DNA of 64,000 nt from Streptomyces tsukubensis (GTDB lineage: Bacteria; Actinomycetota; Actinomycetes; Streptomycetales; Streptomycetaceae): positions 4,486,501-4,550,500 of the forward strand of contig NZ_CP020700.1 of assembly GCF_003932715.1 (NCBI RefSeq), read 5' to 3'. The notes under the pieces were generated by a model. The model was not told the origin of the DNA and searched no databases. It saw only the letters and a list, made by a program, of their open reading frames with translations. The translations under genes and the position numbers were made by a program. Shown here in pieces: positions 16,501-22,923 of the stretch. Every line of letters starts with the position of its first letter. The first letter of the stretch is position 1.

Positions 16501-17275
16501 GCTGGGGGAGGCGGCCGCGGGGGGCCGGGCTCCGGCGGGGGCTGTGGTTTCGGCAGGGGCCGCGGCTCCGGCAGGGGCCTCGGCAGCCGTACCGGAACCA
16601 CCGGCCCCGGACAGCGGGCCGGTCCCGGACGGCGGGCGGACCGGCGGGCTGCCCGCCATGGACGACTGGGATCAGCTCGCCGCCGAACTCGACGTCCTCG
16701 ACATGGACATCACGCGCCACCTCCTCGACGACCACCGCGCCCTGCTCACCGATATCGGCGCCACGCCCGCCGCCCGGCTCGGTGAACTGCCGCACGGCAC
16801 CACCGTGCTGGTCGCCGGGGTGAAGACGGCGACCCAGACACCGCCGATCCGCGGCGGCCGGCGGGTCGTCTTCGCCACTCTCGACGACCCCACCGGCCTG
16901 TCCGACCTGGCCTTCTTCGAGGACAGCCACGACCGGTGCGCGGCCACGGTCTTCCACAGCGCGCTGCTGCTGGTCCGCGGTACGGTCTCCCGCCCCCGCA
17001 ACCGGCCGGGCAGCCTCAGCGTCACCGGCGAGGCGGCCTGGGACCTGGCCGAGCTGATCGAACTCCACCGGGACGGCGGCCCGGCGGCGGTCGCGGACCG
17101 GCTGACCCGGCGGCAGCCGGGTCCCGGTCACCACGGTGAGCGGCAGCGCCGGGGCCGTACCCTCACCGAGCCCACCGGCTATGTGATGAACGCCTGGGCG
17201 GATCTGCGCCCGCCGGGCGTGCCGCTCGTCGGCGGCCGCGCCCTCCACCACGCCAGCCGCGGAAGCGCGGGGTGA
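13592..17275 (+). CDS. dnaE2: DnaE2-type DNA polymerase III alpha subunit
   Basis: A 1,227-residue C-family polymerase. The order is PHP domain (about 1-260), palm with PDIDLD (about 457-462) supplying two catalytic Asp, a third acidic residue in HIKADLIGVRMQS, fingers, helix-hairpin-helix, an Ala/Pro/Gly-rich linker (about 965-1015), and an OB fold (TTVLVAGVKTATQTPPIRGG). The PHP metal site is degraded: HLRTASGYSL replaces the usual HxH, and LTDRD replaces LTDHD, so PHP exonuclease activity is unlikely. AGGAGG-like sequence precedes the ATG. The stop overlaps the start of an ImuB-like gene. Its role is probably damage-induced translesion synthesis; the replicative DnaE1 should lie elsewhere. 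Confidence 0.9.
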   Translation: MSFTHLRTASGYSLRYGASHVHDLARRAAERGLDALALTDRDSLAGAVRHAKACAAAGVRPLFGVDLGVPAVPQPGAAGSGDPHRTRTPAKGGVFVAEPRQRAVFLARSAPGWAALCRLVSAAAGSTAGSATTGPGESAGTGGGTGAAWSCDGSDAAAWAALDHAAGGPGRDGLFVLLGADSEPGRALARGRPDQAARLVGPWRERFGDALRIEVACHDRPGSGPGSLRLAARLLGFAEEQGITPVLTNAVRYADPGQGEIADILDSARLLVPVDARDGSALDGGERWLKDAGDMERIAERVAEAAGGADAVRRARALLAATEETAAACVVDPGEAFGLGRLHLPEPHLIGATRDSADRELAARCAGAMMHRGHHRDPGRWDRLEGELRIIAGLGLAGYFLTMAEIVRLVKDMGVRIAARGSGVGSLVVHLLGMSPVDPVEHGLVMERFLSPYRTAMPDIDLDVESARRVEVYQAVLKRFGSERVATLAVYETYRARGAIEAVARARGIEPDEAGRLAKAFPQIRAKDVRASLRELPELREVAGEDHGRLWTLVEALDGLPHGMAMHPCGLLISDDGLLDRTPTVPTTLDGIAMAQFDKEDVEDTGHIKADLIGVRMQSTLAHAVAEIERATGEHLDIDDPAQVPLDDPATYELIGSAQTMGCFQIESPGQRDLVRRLRPRTIDDITLDISLFRPGPVAANMIDPLIAVRDGRAAVGCPHTDLRDILAETGGQVVFHEQVIRIMQTMTGCDLGQADEARRALSDRDRQGRLRAWFADRARQHGYPAQVVRDVWRILEGFGAYGFCKGHGAAFARPTYQSAWLKTHRAAAFYAGLLTHDPGMYHKRVFVADARRRGVPVLLPEVNLSHADTRIELVSGGKSNKWGVRLGLAHIRGISEAETARIVAGGPYVSLTDFWRRAHPSRPVAERLARVGALDALGTGDRSGRRELLLEIAELHRQGRTALDPGQLPLGEAAAGGRAPAGAVVSAGAAAPAGASAAVPEPPAPDSGPVPDGGRTGGLPAMDDWDQLAAELDVLDMDITRHLLDDHRALLTDIGATPAARLGELPHGTTVLVAGVKTATQTPPIRGGRRVVFATLDDPTGLSDLAFFEDSHDRCAATVFHSALLLVRGTVSRPRNRPGSLSVTGEAAWDLAELIELHRDGGPAAVADRLTRRQPGPGHHGERQRRGRTLTEPTGYVMNAWADLRPPGVPLVGGRALHHASRGSAG

Positions 17276-18279
17276 CGGGCATGATCCTCTATGTGCACTT
17301 CGGGCTGCGGGCCGTCGCCGGACTCGGTGACCCGGAGCCGGTCTACCGCAGGCTGGTCGGCCTGGTCGGCGGGGTCACCCCGCTGGTGCAGGCGCTGCCG
17401 CCGGACGCGCTGCTGGCCGATGTGGCCGGGGCCCGCAGGTACTTCGACCGGGACGCCCGCGATCTCGCGGCGCTGGTCCGGATGCGGGTGGCGGCGGTCC
17501 ACGGCATCGACTGCACGGTCGGCGTCGGCCCGAATCCGCTGCTCGCCCGGATCGCGGCCCAGTCGGGCCCGCCGAACGCGATCCGCTGCGCGCCGGCCGG
17601 GCCCGAGGAGATCGTGGCGTATCTGGCGCCGCTGCCGGTGGCCGTACTGCCGGGCGCGGGCCCCGCGACGGTCCGTACGCTCGCGCCGTACGGCCTGGTG
17701 ACGGTCGGGGACCTCCAGCGGGTCCCGGCCGCGACGCTCCAGCGGATCCTGGGCGGTCCGGCGGCCCGGCGGCTCCAGGAGTACGCGCGGGGCGCGGACC
17801 CGGCCCGGGTGGTCGCGGCCGCCCCGCCGGAGACGGTGACCGCGGTACGGGAGTTCCCGCGCGACGAGCTGGATCCCGTACGGCACCGGCAGGCGCTGCT
17901 GGGGTGCGTGGAGGAGCTGGGCTGGAAGCTGCGGCGCGAGCACCGGGCGGCGGGCGCGCTCGTGCTGACGGTGGGTTACGCGGACCGCTCCAGCACGGTC
18001 CGTACCCGGGCCCTGCGCGAACCGACGGCGCATTCGCGGGCGCTGGCGGAGGAGGCTGACCGGATGTACGGGGCGCTGGCGCTCCAGCGGGCCCGGGTCC
18101 GCAGCATCGCGCTGCGTGCGCAGGACATCGCCCCGGAGGACCGGTCCGCGCACCAGCTGACCTTCGACCCGTCCGACGACCGGGCCCGCCGTCTGGAGGC
18201 GGCGGCGGACCGCGCCCGCGCCCGCTTCGGCCCGGACGCGGTCCATCCGGCGTCGACGGCACCGAAGCCCGCCCCTTGA
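17272..18279 (+). CDS. imuB: ImuB-like Y-family polymerase homologue, catalytic residues lost
   Basis: A 335-residue protein with Y-family layout: palm with GIDCTVGVGPNPLLARIAAQ, an HhH motif (VLPGAGPATVRTLAPYGLVTVGDLQ) and a little finger domain. The first catalytic motif, DMDAFF in DinB, reads LYVHFGLRA, and the S(I/V)DE motif reads LLADVAGA, so the metal-binding acids are missing. Loss of these residues is the mark of ImuB, the inactive adaptor linking DnaE2 to the beta clamp. It is shorter than typical ImuB (about 500) and lacks a long C-terminal extension. It overlaps dnaE2 by 4 nt (GTGA); ATG 17281 is an alternative start. No imuA-type gene is adjacent. Confidence 0.75.
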   Translation: MTGMILYVHFGLRAVAGLGDPEPVYRRLVGLVGGVTPLVQALPPDALLADVAGARRYFDRDARDLAALVRMRVAAVHGIDCTVGVGPNPLLARIAAQSGPPNAIRCAPAGPEEIVAYLAPLPVAVLPGAGPATVRTLAPYGLVTVGDLQRVPAATLQRILGGPAARRLQEYARGADPARVVAAAPPETVTAVREFPRDELDPVRHRQALLGCVEELGWKLRREHRAAGALVLTVGYADRSSTVRTRALREPTAHSRALAEEADRMYGALALQRARVRSIALRAQDIAPEDRSAHQLTFDPSDDRARRLEAAADRARARFGPDAVHPASTAPKPAP

Positions 18280-18306
18280 CCTCAAGCTTGGTTCAGGTTG
18301 TGGACT
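18276..18306 (+). promoter_or_regulatory. SoxR/MerR-type promoter with palindromic spacer
   Basis: A -35-like TTGACC (18276-18281) is followed by the dyad ACCTCAAGCTTGGTTCAGGT (18279-18298) and, after a 19-bp spacer, by TGGACT (18301-18306) as a possible -10. The dyad is close to the SoxR box core CCTCAAGTTAACTTGAGG, and overlong 19-bp spacers are typical of MerR-family targets. It overlaps the ImuB-like stop codon and precedes the NTF2-like gene by about 60 bp. Confidence 0.5.
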
Positions 18307-18364
18307 GTTCATAGGCGCCGATCACCGGCGCCCCGGGCGGCGCCCGGTTGTCGAAGGAGCAGTC

Positions 18365-18796
18365 ATGACCAGCGATGTTCTTGTCGTAGGAGAGGTGCCG
18401 GAGTCGGTTCGGACGGCGGTGACCGGGGTGGTGAAGGCGCTGGAGCGGGCCTTCAACGACAAGGACCCCGTCGCGCTGAGCGAGCAGTTCGCGGAGCGTA
18501 CGTCGTGGTCGAACGCGCGGGGGCTGCGGCAGGACGACCGGGCGGCGATCGCGGAGTTCAGCGGCCCGGCGATGAAGAGCTTCCTGCGCGACTCGTACGC
18601 GCGCTACGACATCGTGAAGCTGCTGGAGCTGGCTCCGGGGGTGATCGCGGTGAATGTGGTGCAGACCCCGACCGACGCCGCGGGCGAGCCGGTGGAGGGG
18701 TTGCACGGGGCGACGCTGTACGTGATCTCCGAGCAGCCGGACGGCTGGAAGATCGTCGCGGGCCAGAACACCGCGGTCGAGGCGCCCGCTGCGTGA
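18365..18796 (+). CDS. SnoaL/NTF2-like (SgcJ/EcaC-type) protein
   Basis: A 143-residue NTF2-fold protein. The pattern is helix VKALERAFNDKDPVALSEQF, a strand (TSWSNARGL), then LHGATLYVISEQPDGWKIVAGQNTAV, as in the SgcJ/EcaC and DUF4440 groups. These are small cone-shaped proteins that act as hydrolases, isomerases or ligand binders; the substrate cannot be read from sequence. AGGAG lies 5 nt before the ATG. It follows a SoxR-box-like promoter, suggesting induction by redox-active compounds, and precedes an alpha/beta hydrolase by 110 bp that may share its transcript. Confidence 0.8.
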   Translation: MTSDVLVVGEVPESVRTAVTGVVKALERAFNDKDPVALSEQFAERTSWSNARGLRQDDRAAIAEFSGPAMKSFLRDSYARYDIVKLLELAPGVIAVNVVQTPTDAAGEPVEGLHGATLYVISEQPDGWKIVAGQNTAVEAPAA

Positions 18797-18906
18797 CCGG
18801 AAGACCGGCTGCTCGCGGGCCGGGCGCCCGGGGTGCGCGGGGCGCCCGGGGTGCGCGGCGGCGGTGTCTGAGGGGGGCTGTCGGACCCCGCGCGTACTGT
18901 GCGCCC

Positions 18907-19602
18907 ATGGCGAACTTCGTACTGGTGGCAGGCGCGTGGCTCGGATCGTGGGCGTGGGACGACGTGGTGCCCGAGCTGCGCGGGTCGGGCCACGGCGTGC
19001 ATCCGTTGACCCTGTCCGGTCTGGCCGAGAGAGAGGACGAGCCGGTGGGGCGGCAGACCCACGTCCGGGACATCGTCGACGAGGTCGAGCGCCTCGGTCT
19101 GCGCGATGTGGTGCTGGTCGGCCACAGCTACGCGGGCATCCCGGTCGGTCAGGCCGCGGAGCTGATCGGCGACCGGCTGGCACGGGTCGTCTTCGTCGAC
19201 GCGAACGTTCCGGCGGACGGGGAGTCGTTCGTCTCGACCTGGTGGGAGGGCCCGGCGAAGCTGGAGACCGCCCTCGCGGAGAACGGCGGCCTCTGGGCCC
19301 CCCTGGCCGCGGCCGACTGCGAGGGCCAGGGCCTCACCGACGATCAGGTCACCCGGTTCGTGACGGGCGCGACCCCGCACCCGGGCGTGTCCCTGGCCGA
19401 TCCGGCCGTGCTGCCCCGCCCGCTGGGGGAGCTTCCGGCGACGTACATCAAGTGCCTGCTGGACGGCCCCGAGCCGACCTCGGACGTGGCCGAGCTGCTG
19501 AAGGGCGAGCGGTGGCGGCTGGTCGAGCTGGACACGGGCCACTGGCCGATGTTCTCCCGGCCGGCCGATCTGGCGCGGATCCTTCTGGACTGCGCGCGGT
19601 AG
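18907..19602 (+). CDS. Alpha/beta hydrolase
   Basis: A 231-residue alpha/beta hydrolase of the compact esterase/methylesterase-like group. The opening is FVLVAGAWLGSWAWDDVVPEL (oxyanion region), the nucleophile elbow is GHSYAG (Ser about residue 72) and the C-terminal catalytic His lies in DTGHWPMFSRP. The ATG at 18907 was chosen because it starts exactly at the conserved first strand; the open frame continues upstream but overlaps the NTF2-like gene. There is no signal peptide. The substrate is unknown. Pairing with an NTF2-like protein behind a SoxR-like box suggests handling of a small ester or a redox-cycling metabolite. Confidence 0.85.
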   Translation: MANFVLVAGAWLGSWAWDDVVPELRGSGHGVHPLTLSGLAEREDEPVGRQTHVRDIVDEVERLGLRDVVLVGHSYAGIPVGQAAELIGDRLARVVFVDANVPADGESFVSTWWEGPAKLETALAENGGLWAPLAAADCEGQGLTDDQVTRFVTGATPHPGVSLADPAVLPRPLGELPATYIKCLLDGPEPTSDVAELLKGERWRLVELDTGHWPMFSRPADLARILLDCAR

Positions 19603-19634
19603 GCCGCTCCGGAGCCCGGGGCGGTGGGGGTGCG

Positions 19635-19889
19635 TCAGCCGGATGGGGGATTCGGGGTGAGGCCGGGCTCTCTCCGTCTGCCCGTGTCGAGCCGGTGCTC
19701 GGTGAGCCGGTAGATGCCGAAGGGAGGGAAGAGGAGGACTCTGGGCGGGTTGTTGGCGACGGCACAGGGCGCGCAGAGGAGGTCGCGGCCTTCCGAGGTG
19801 ACGCGGAGGGTGGTGACGGGCGCCGTCCAGCAGGCTTCGCAGTGGGTGACGTCGAGGTGGCCGAAGGGTGAGTCGAGGGCGAGGATCAC
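19635..19889 (-). CDS. Small zinc-ribbon-like protein, 84 aa
   Basis: A GTG start with a well-placed GGAG (7 nt upstream) gives an 84-residue protein. It has two Cys pairs, HCEAC and LCAPC, about 20 residues apart, consistent with a treble-clef or zinc-ribbon knuckle, followed by VLLFPPFGIYRLTEHRL. I do not recognise the family. The frame is open further upstream, but the upstream text is Arg/Pro-rich and looks non-coding or belongs to a separate small gene. Confidence 0.5.
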   Translation of the reverse strand: MILALDSPFGHLDVTHCEACWTAPVTTLRVTSEGRDLLCAPCAVANNPPRVLLFPPFGIYRLTEHRLDTGRRREPGLTPNPPSG

Positions 19890-20285
19890 GGCTGGGCTCC
19901 GGGGGCGGTCGTGAGGGCGTCGGTGACGGGGGCGGGGCAGATGGTGCGGCCGGGCTGTACCCCTACAGGTGCGGTGGCGGTGCGTCCGCGGATGCAGTAG
20001 TGCGCGGAGGAGTCCTTCGAGGACCGTCCGACCCAGGTCCGGCCGGTCCGGTCCGGGGCGGGCGGCCCGTACGGCGACGGGCCGGTCGGGACGGCTGCCG
20101 TGGGGCGCGACGATCGGCCTGCGCCCGGTCCGGACTCGGAGGACGGCCCGGGCCTGTTCCTGGTCGGGGCCGGCCCGGGGACGGCGGTTGGTGCGGGGTG
20201 GTGCAGGAATCAGGACGACAACCGGAGCCCGCGGGTTGAGGGAAGTCCGTAACCGGTTGAGGGCCCGGTGGACAAGGTTGCGCAT
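19890..20285 (-). CDS. Possible small basic hypothetical protein
   Basis: An ATG at 20285 opens a frame starting MRNLVHRALNRLRTSLNPRA. This resembles the N terminus of short basic Streptomyces proteins often found in pairs with small regulators. The rest is very Arg/Pro/His-rich and the frame runs directly into the 84-residue gene, so either the true protein ends earlier in another frame or the two form one 216-residue product. Low confidence. Confidence 0.25.
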
Positions 20286-20425
20286 ACGACGGATCAGCTC
20301 TTCTCGCGTTCGCGTACACGGGGGCGGTTGGTCCCGGCCCCGTGCCAGGGGTCGTCCGCGGGGACGGGAGCGTTCCCGTACGCCGTCGACCGGCCGTGAG
20401 GACGTACCCGGTCGGCGCTCTTCAT

Positions 20426-20442
20426 CTGATGATCAGGTGATC
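20426..20442. promoter_or_regulatory. Overlapping palindromes upstream of secreted-protein gene
   Basis: CTGATGATCAG (20426-20436) and GATCAGGTGATC (20431-20442) are overlapping perfect dyads, 74 bp upstream of the start at 20516. They are a possible operator; no known consensus is matched. Confidence 0.3.
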
Positions 20443-20515
20443 GGAGTGATAAGGGGTGACGGAGAGAAACGCGGGGTACTTTCCGGGTCCACGACGAGGA
20501 GTGAGGGACACCCGT

Positions 20516-21598
20516 ATGCAGAAGAGAGCCCGGTCCGGACGGTGGCGCACCGTACTCACGGCCGCCCTCACGATGGCACTGCTGCCCCTGTGGGCGACGT
20601 CGGCGGGTGCCGCCGGTACGGGCGCCGACAGTACGTCAGCGGTCACCAAGACCCGGGTGACCCTGGCCACCGACAGCGTCATCCACGACGACACGTTCGC
20701 CCATGTGCTCCAGCAGACGCTGACCCTCGCCGCGGGTGAGAAGCGGCATCTGCGCGCCCGGGCGGAGAGCACGAACTCCATCACGGGCAACGTCGGCAAG
20801 ACCGTACGGATCTTCTGCAACGACGCCTCGGGCAACCTGGCGAGCGTGGAGGCCGCATCGGCCCGCAACCACGAGGGCTACGACACCACCAGCTACGCCG
20901 TCCCCGGCCGGCTGCCGCTCTACACCGATCTGCTGTTCACCGCGCCCGCCGCGGGCACCTACACCTGCATCCTCAAGGTCAACGCCTACACCTCCCTGCT
21001 GGGCAACCCCCATCTGACGGTGAAGGCGGGCAGCACCTGGCTGGAGTCCGACGACAGCGACCGGGCCGGCGCCCACTGGTGGCAGAACCCCGACTGCGCC
21101 AGCAATGCCACCACCGGCACCTGCACCTACGTCGGTGCGGCACCGGCCCAGCCGGATGCCTGGGTCTTCTACAACGACGGAACCGTGCGCCACAAGTGGG
21201 AGGCGCATCCCGACGCCGTCACCGTCTCCGCCCAAGCCAACCTCGGACTCACCACCTGCTACGACGAGACCGGTTCCTGCCCGCAGAACATGTGGGGTCC
21301 CCCCAAGGGGCCGGGTGCCGTCGTGGACACCCGCTTCGAGCTCGTCCAGCTCGACACCACCGGCCATGCCTGCCGCACCCACCAGCACCAGATCTCCCGC
21401 ACCGTCGGGGACAACGCCCACCACACCACCGGCTACTACGCCCTGAACAACATCACCATCGAACCCTCCTGCGGCACCCGCACCTTCCTCATGCGCATCT
21501 ACGTCAAGCACGTCTCCGGCCAGCGAGTGAAGATCGACGGCGCCCAGCGCAACGGCCTCACCCCTCTCACCAGCGGCATCGCCTTCAACAACTTCTGA
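20516..21598 (+). CDS. Secreted protein of unknown function
   Basis: A 360-residue exported protein. The ATG at 20516 gives a clean signal peptide (MQKRARSGRWRTV, hydrophobic core, cleavage near TSAGAAG). The mature part is rich in aromatic residues and has about ten Cys, several likely paired (IFCNDAS/YTCILK, NPDCASN/GTCTY, TTCYDETGSCPQ, HACRTH/EPSCGTR), as in exported disulphide-bonded proteins. It looks like two beta-rich domains. No catalytic motif is recognisable. AGGGA lies 8 nt before the start. It stands alone, with no obvious operon partner. Possible roles are adhesin or spore/hyphal surface protein; this is a guess. Confidence 0.75.
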   Translation: MQKRARSGRWRTVLTAALTMALLPLWATSAGAAGTGADSTSAVTKTRVTLATDSVIHDDTFAHVLQQTLTLAAGEKRHLRARAESTNSITGNVGKTVRIFCNDASGNLASVEAASARNHEGYDTTSYAVPGRLPLYTDLLFTAPAAGTYTCILKVNAYTSLLGNPHLTVKAGSTWLESDDSDRAGAHWWQNPDCASNATTGTCTYVGAAPAQPDAWVFYNDGTVRHKWEAHPDAVTVSAQANLGLTTCYDETGSCPQNMWGPPKGPGAVVDTRFELVQLDTTGHACRTHQHQISRTVGDNAHHTTGYYALNNITIEPSCGTRTFLMRIYVKHVSGQRVKIDGAQRNGLTPLTSGIAFNNF

Positions 21599-21710
21599 CA
21601 GCGGCCCGCCGCGGATCCCGTGATTGTCCGAATCGGGGTCTGTTTCCTCTCCGCGGGGCGCCCTAGGGTGTGACCTCTTCAGCCGGAGATCCCCGGGGGA
21701 GGACGTCTCC

Positions 21711-22463
21711 GTGGACATCGTTACGCTCCTTCCTTTCATCCTGGTGATCGGTGCCGCCGCGCTCATCTGGACTTACGGAGGCAGGGGCCGGGATATCCAA
21801 GACAGGCTGCGGCGGGAGCAGGCATTCCTGGCCTCCCTGCCGCCCCGGTCCACGCCCGGGGAACAGACGGACCGGCTCGCGCTGCAGGCCCTCGACCATC
21901 TCTGCAGCGCGAGCGGGAGCGCCCCCGACGTCTTCATCGACCTGACCGGTTACTTCGTCCGCATGCGCTGGAACGCCGCGGATGTGCACCACATCATGGG
22001 GAGGCTGGACGACCTCGGGTTCGCCCACCAGGTCGTGGGCCCCTACTACCCCATCGGCGAGTACCGCTATCGGGCCACCGTGGCCGGAGTGAGGGAGAAC
22101 ATGGCGAACATCGGCCGCAGGGAGTCCCCTCCCGGGTTCACGATCAACCAGACGTCCACTTCGGGACCGAACACCACCACCGTCAACAGCCCCGGGGCGC
22201 AGACGAACGTCCATCACCACCAGTCCCAGGAGGTCACCTTCTCCTACGGGGAGCTGTCACGGCTGCTGCGCGAAGAGGCCACCCGCGTGCCGCAGGACGT
22301 GGCCGACACGGCACTCAGCCACGCCGATGCCCTGGACGCCGCGGTGGCCAACGACGCCGAGGAGTCACGTGATCTGGCGGTCGGGCGCATCCAGCGGTTC
22401 CTGCTGACGGCGGGCGACGGCTTCCAGGCCACCCAGGCACTGCTGGGCCTCCTCGGCAACTGA
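21711..22463 (+). CDS. Membrane-anchored protein of unknown function
   Basis: A 250-residue protein whose GTG start follows GGGGGAGGA at good spacing. One N-terminal transmembrane helix (residues 2-22, LLPFILVIGAAALIWTYGG) is followed by a cytoplasmic-type soluble part. Residues about 135-165 are a polar, repetitive stretch (TINQTSTSG, TTTVNSPGAQ, VHHHQSQ) between two helical regions. The last 85 residues are acidic and predicted helical. The Asn/Thr/Gly stretch recalls linker motifs seen in bacterial signalling proteins with INQ..GN patterns, but no family can be named. Confidence 0.65.
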   Translation: MDIVTLLPFILVIGAAALIWTYGGRGRDIQDRLRREQAFLASLPPRSTPGEQTDRLALQALDHLCSASGSAPDVFIDLTGYFVRMRWNAADVHHIMGRLDDLGFAHQVVGPYYPIGEYRYRATVAGVRENMANIGRRESPPGFTINQTSTSGPNTTTVNSPGAQTNVHHHQSQEVTFSYGELSRLLREEATRVPQDVADTALSHADALDAAVANDAEESRDLAVGRIQRFLLTAGDGFQATQALLGLLGN

Positions 22464-22505
22464 CCGGCAGACGAACGCGATCTGCCGCAGCGCCCGCCGG
22501 GCCTC

Positions 22506-22793
22506 TCAGCCGAACGACTTCCGGAACGTCTCCTCGAAGGCGGCCCGCACGGGAGCCTTCACGTCCTCCCACCGCAGGCCGAGCTCCTCGGCCCGGTCCG
22601 GCAGTTCTTCCTGCACCTCGTCCCAGTGCCACGCGCACCAGAAGCGGACGTCGTCGGCGACGGACTCCCAGCCTCCCGACTGCCGGTAGGCGAAGTCACC
22701 GGCCCGCCCTTCGGCCTCCTCGCGTGCCTCCCCGACCAGCTCCGCGACCGCCGCCGCATCGGTGCTCTCCGCCCCCACCCGGTGTTCGTCCAC
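22506..22793 (-). CDS. Small acidic hypothetical protein
   Basis: About 95 residues from a GTG at 22793 (the frame is open to 22874). It is acidic and Trp-rich at its centre (GGWESVADDVRFWCAWHWDEV) and then helical (LRWEDVKAPVRAAFEETF). There is no signal peptide. It lies between a membrane protein gene (convergent) and the ABC transporter on the same strand. I do not recognise the family; the start is uncertain. Confidence 0.5.
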   Translation of the reverse strand: MDEHRVGAESTDAAAVAELVGEAREEAEGRAGDFAYRQSGGWESVADDVRFWCAWHWDEVQEELPDRAEELGLRWEDVKAPVRAAFEETFRKSFG

Positions 22794-22923
22794 GACCCCG
22801 TGCCCGCCTTCCTGATGCCTCTTCCCGCCCTGAACGCGGAAGCTAGCAGCCCGTGTTCCTCCGTGTGAGCGCAATCGCCGGGACCGGCGGCCCCGCGCCG
22901 TGGGGGCGCGGGGCCCGTACCCG

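Noticed and set aside
13451..17251. Very long open frame (over 1,200 codons) antisense to dnaE2
   Set aside because: Its translation is Arg/Gly/Pro/His-biased with no domain, and the plus strand clearly encodes a polymerase. Long antisense frames are expected in DNA with GC-rich third codon positions.
17272..18279. Active DNA polymerase IV (DinB)
   Set aside because: Both catalytic acidic motifs are replaced, so an inactive ImuB-like role fits better.
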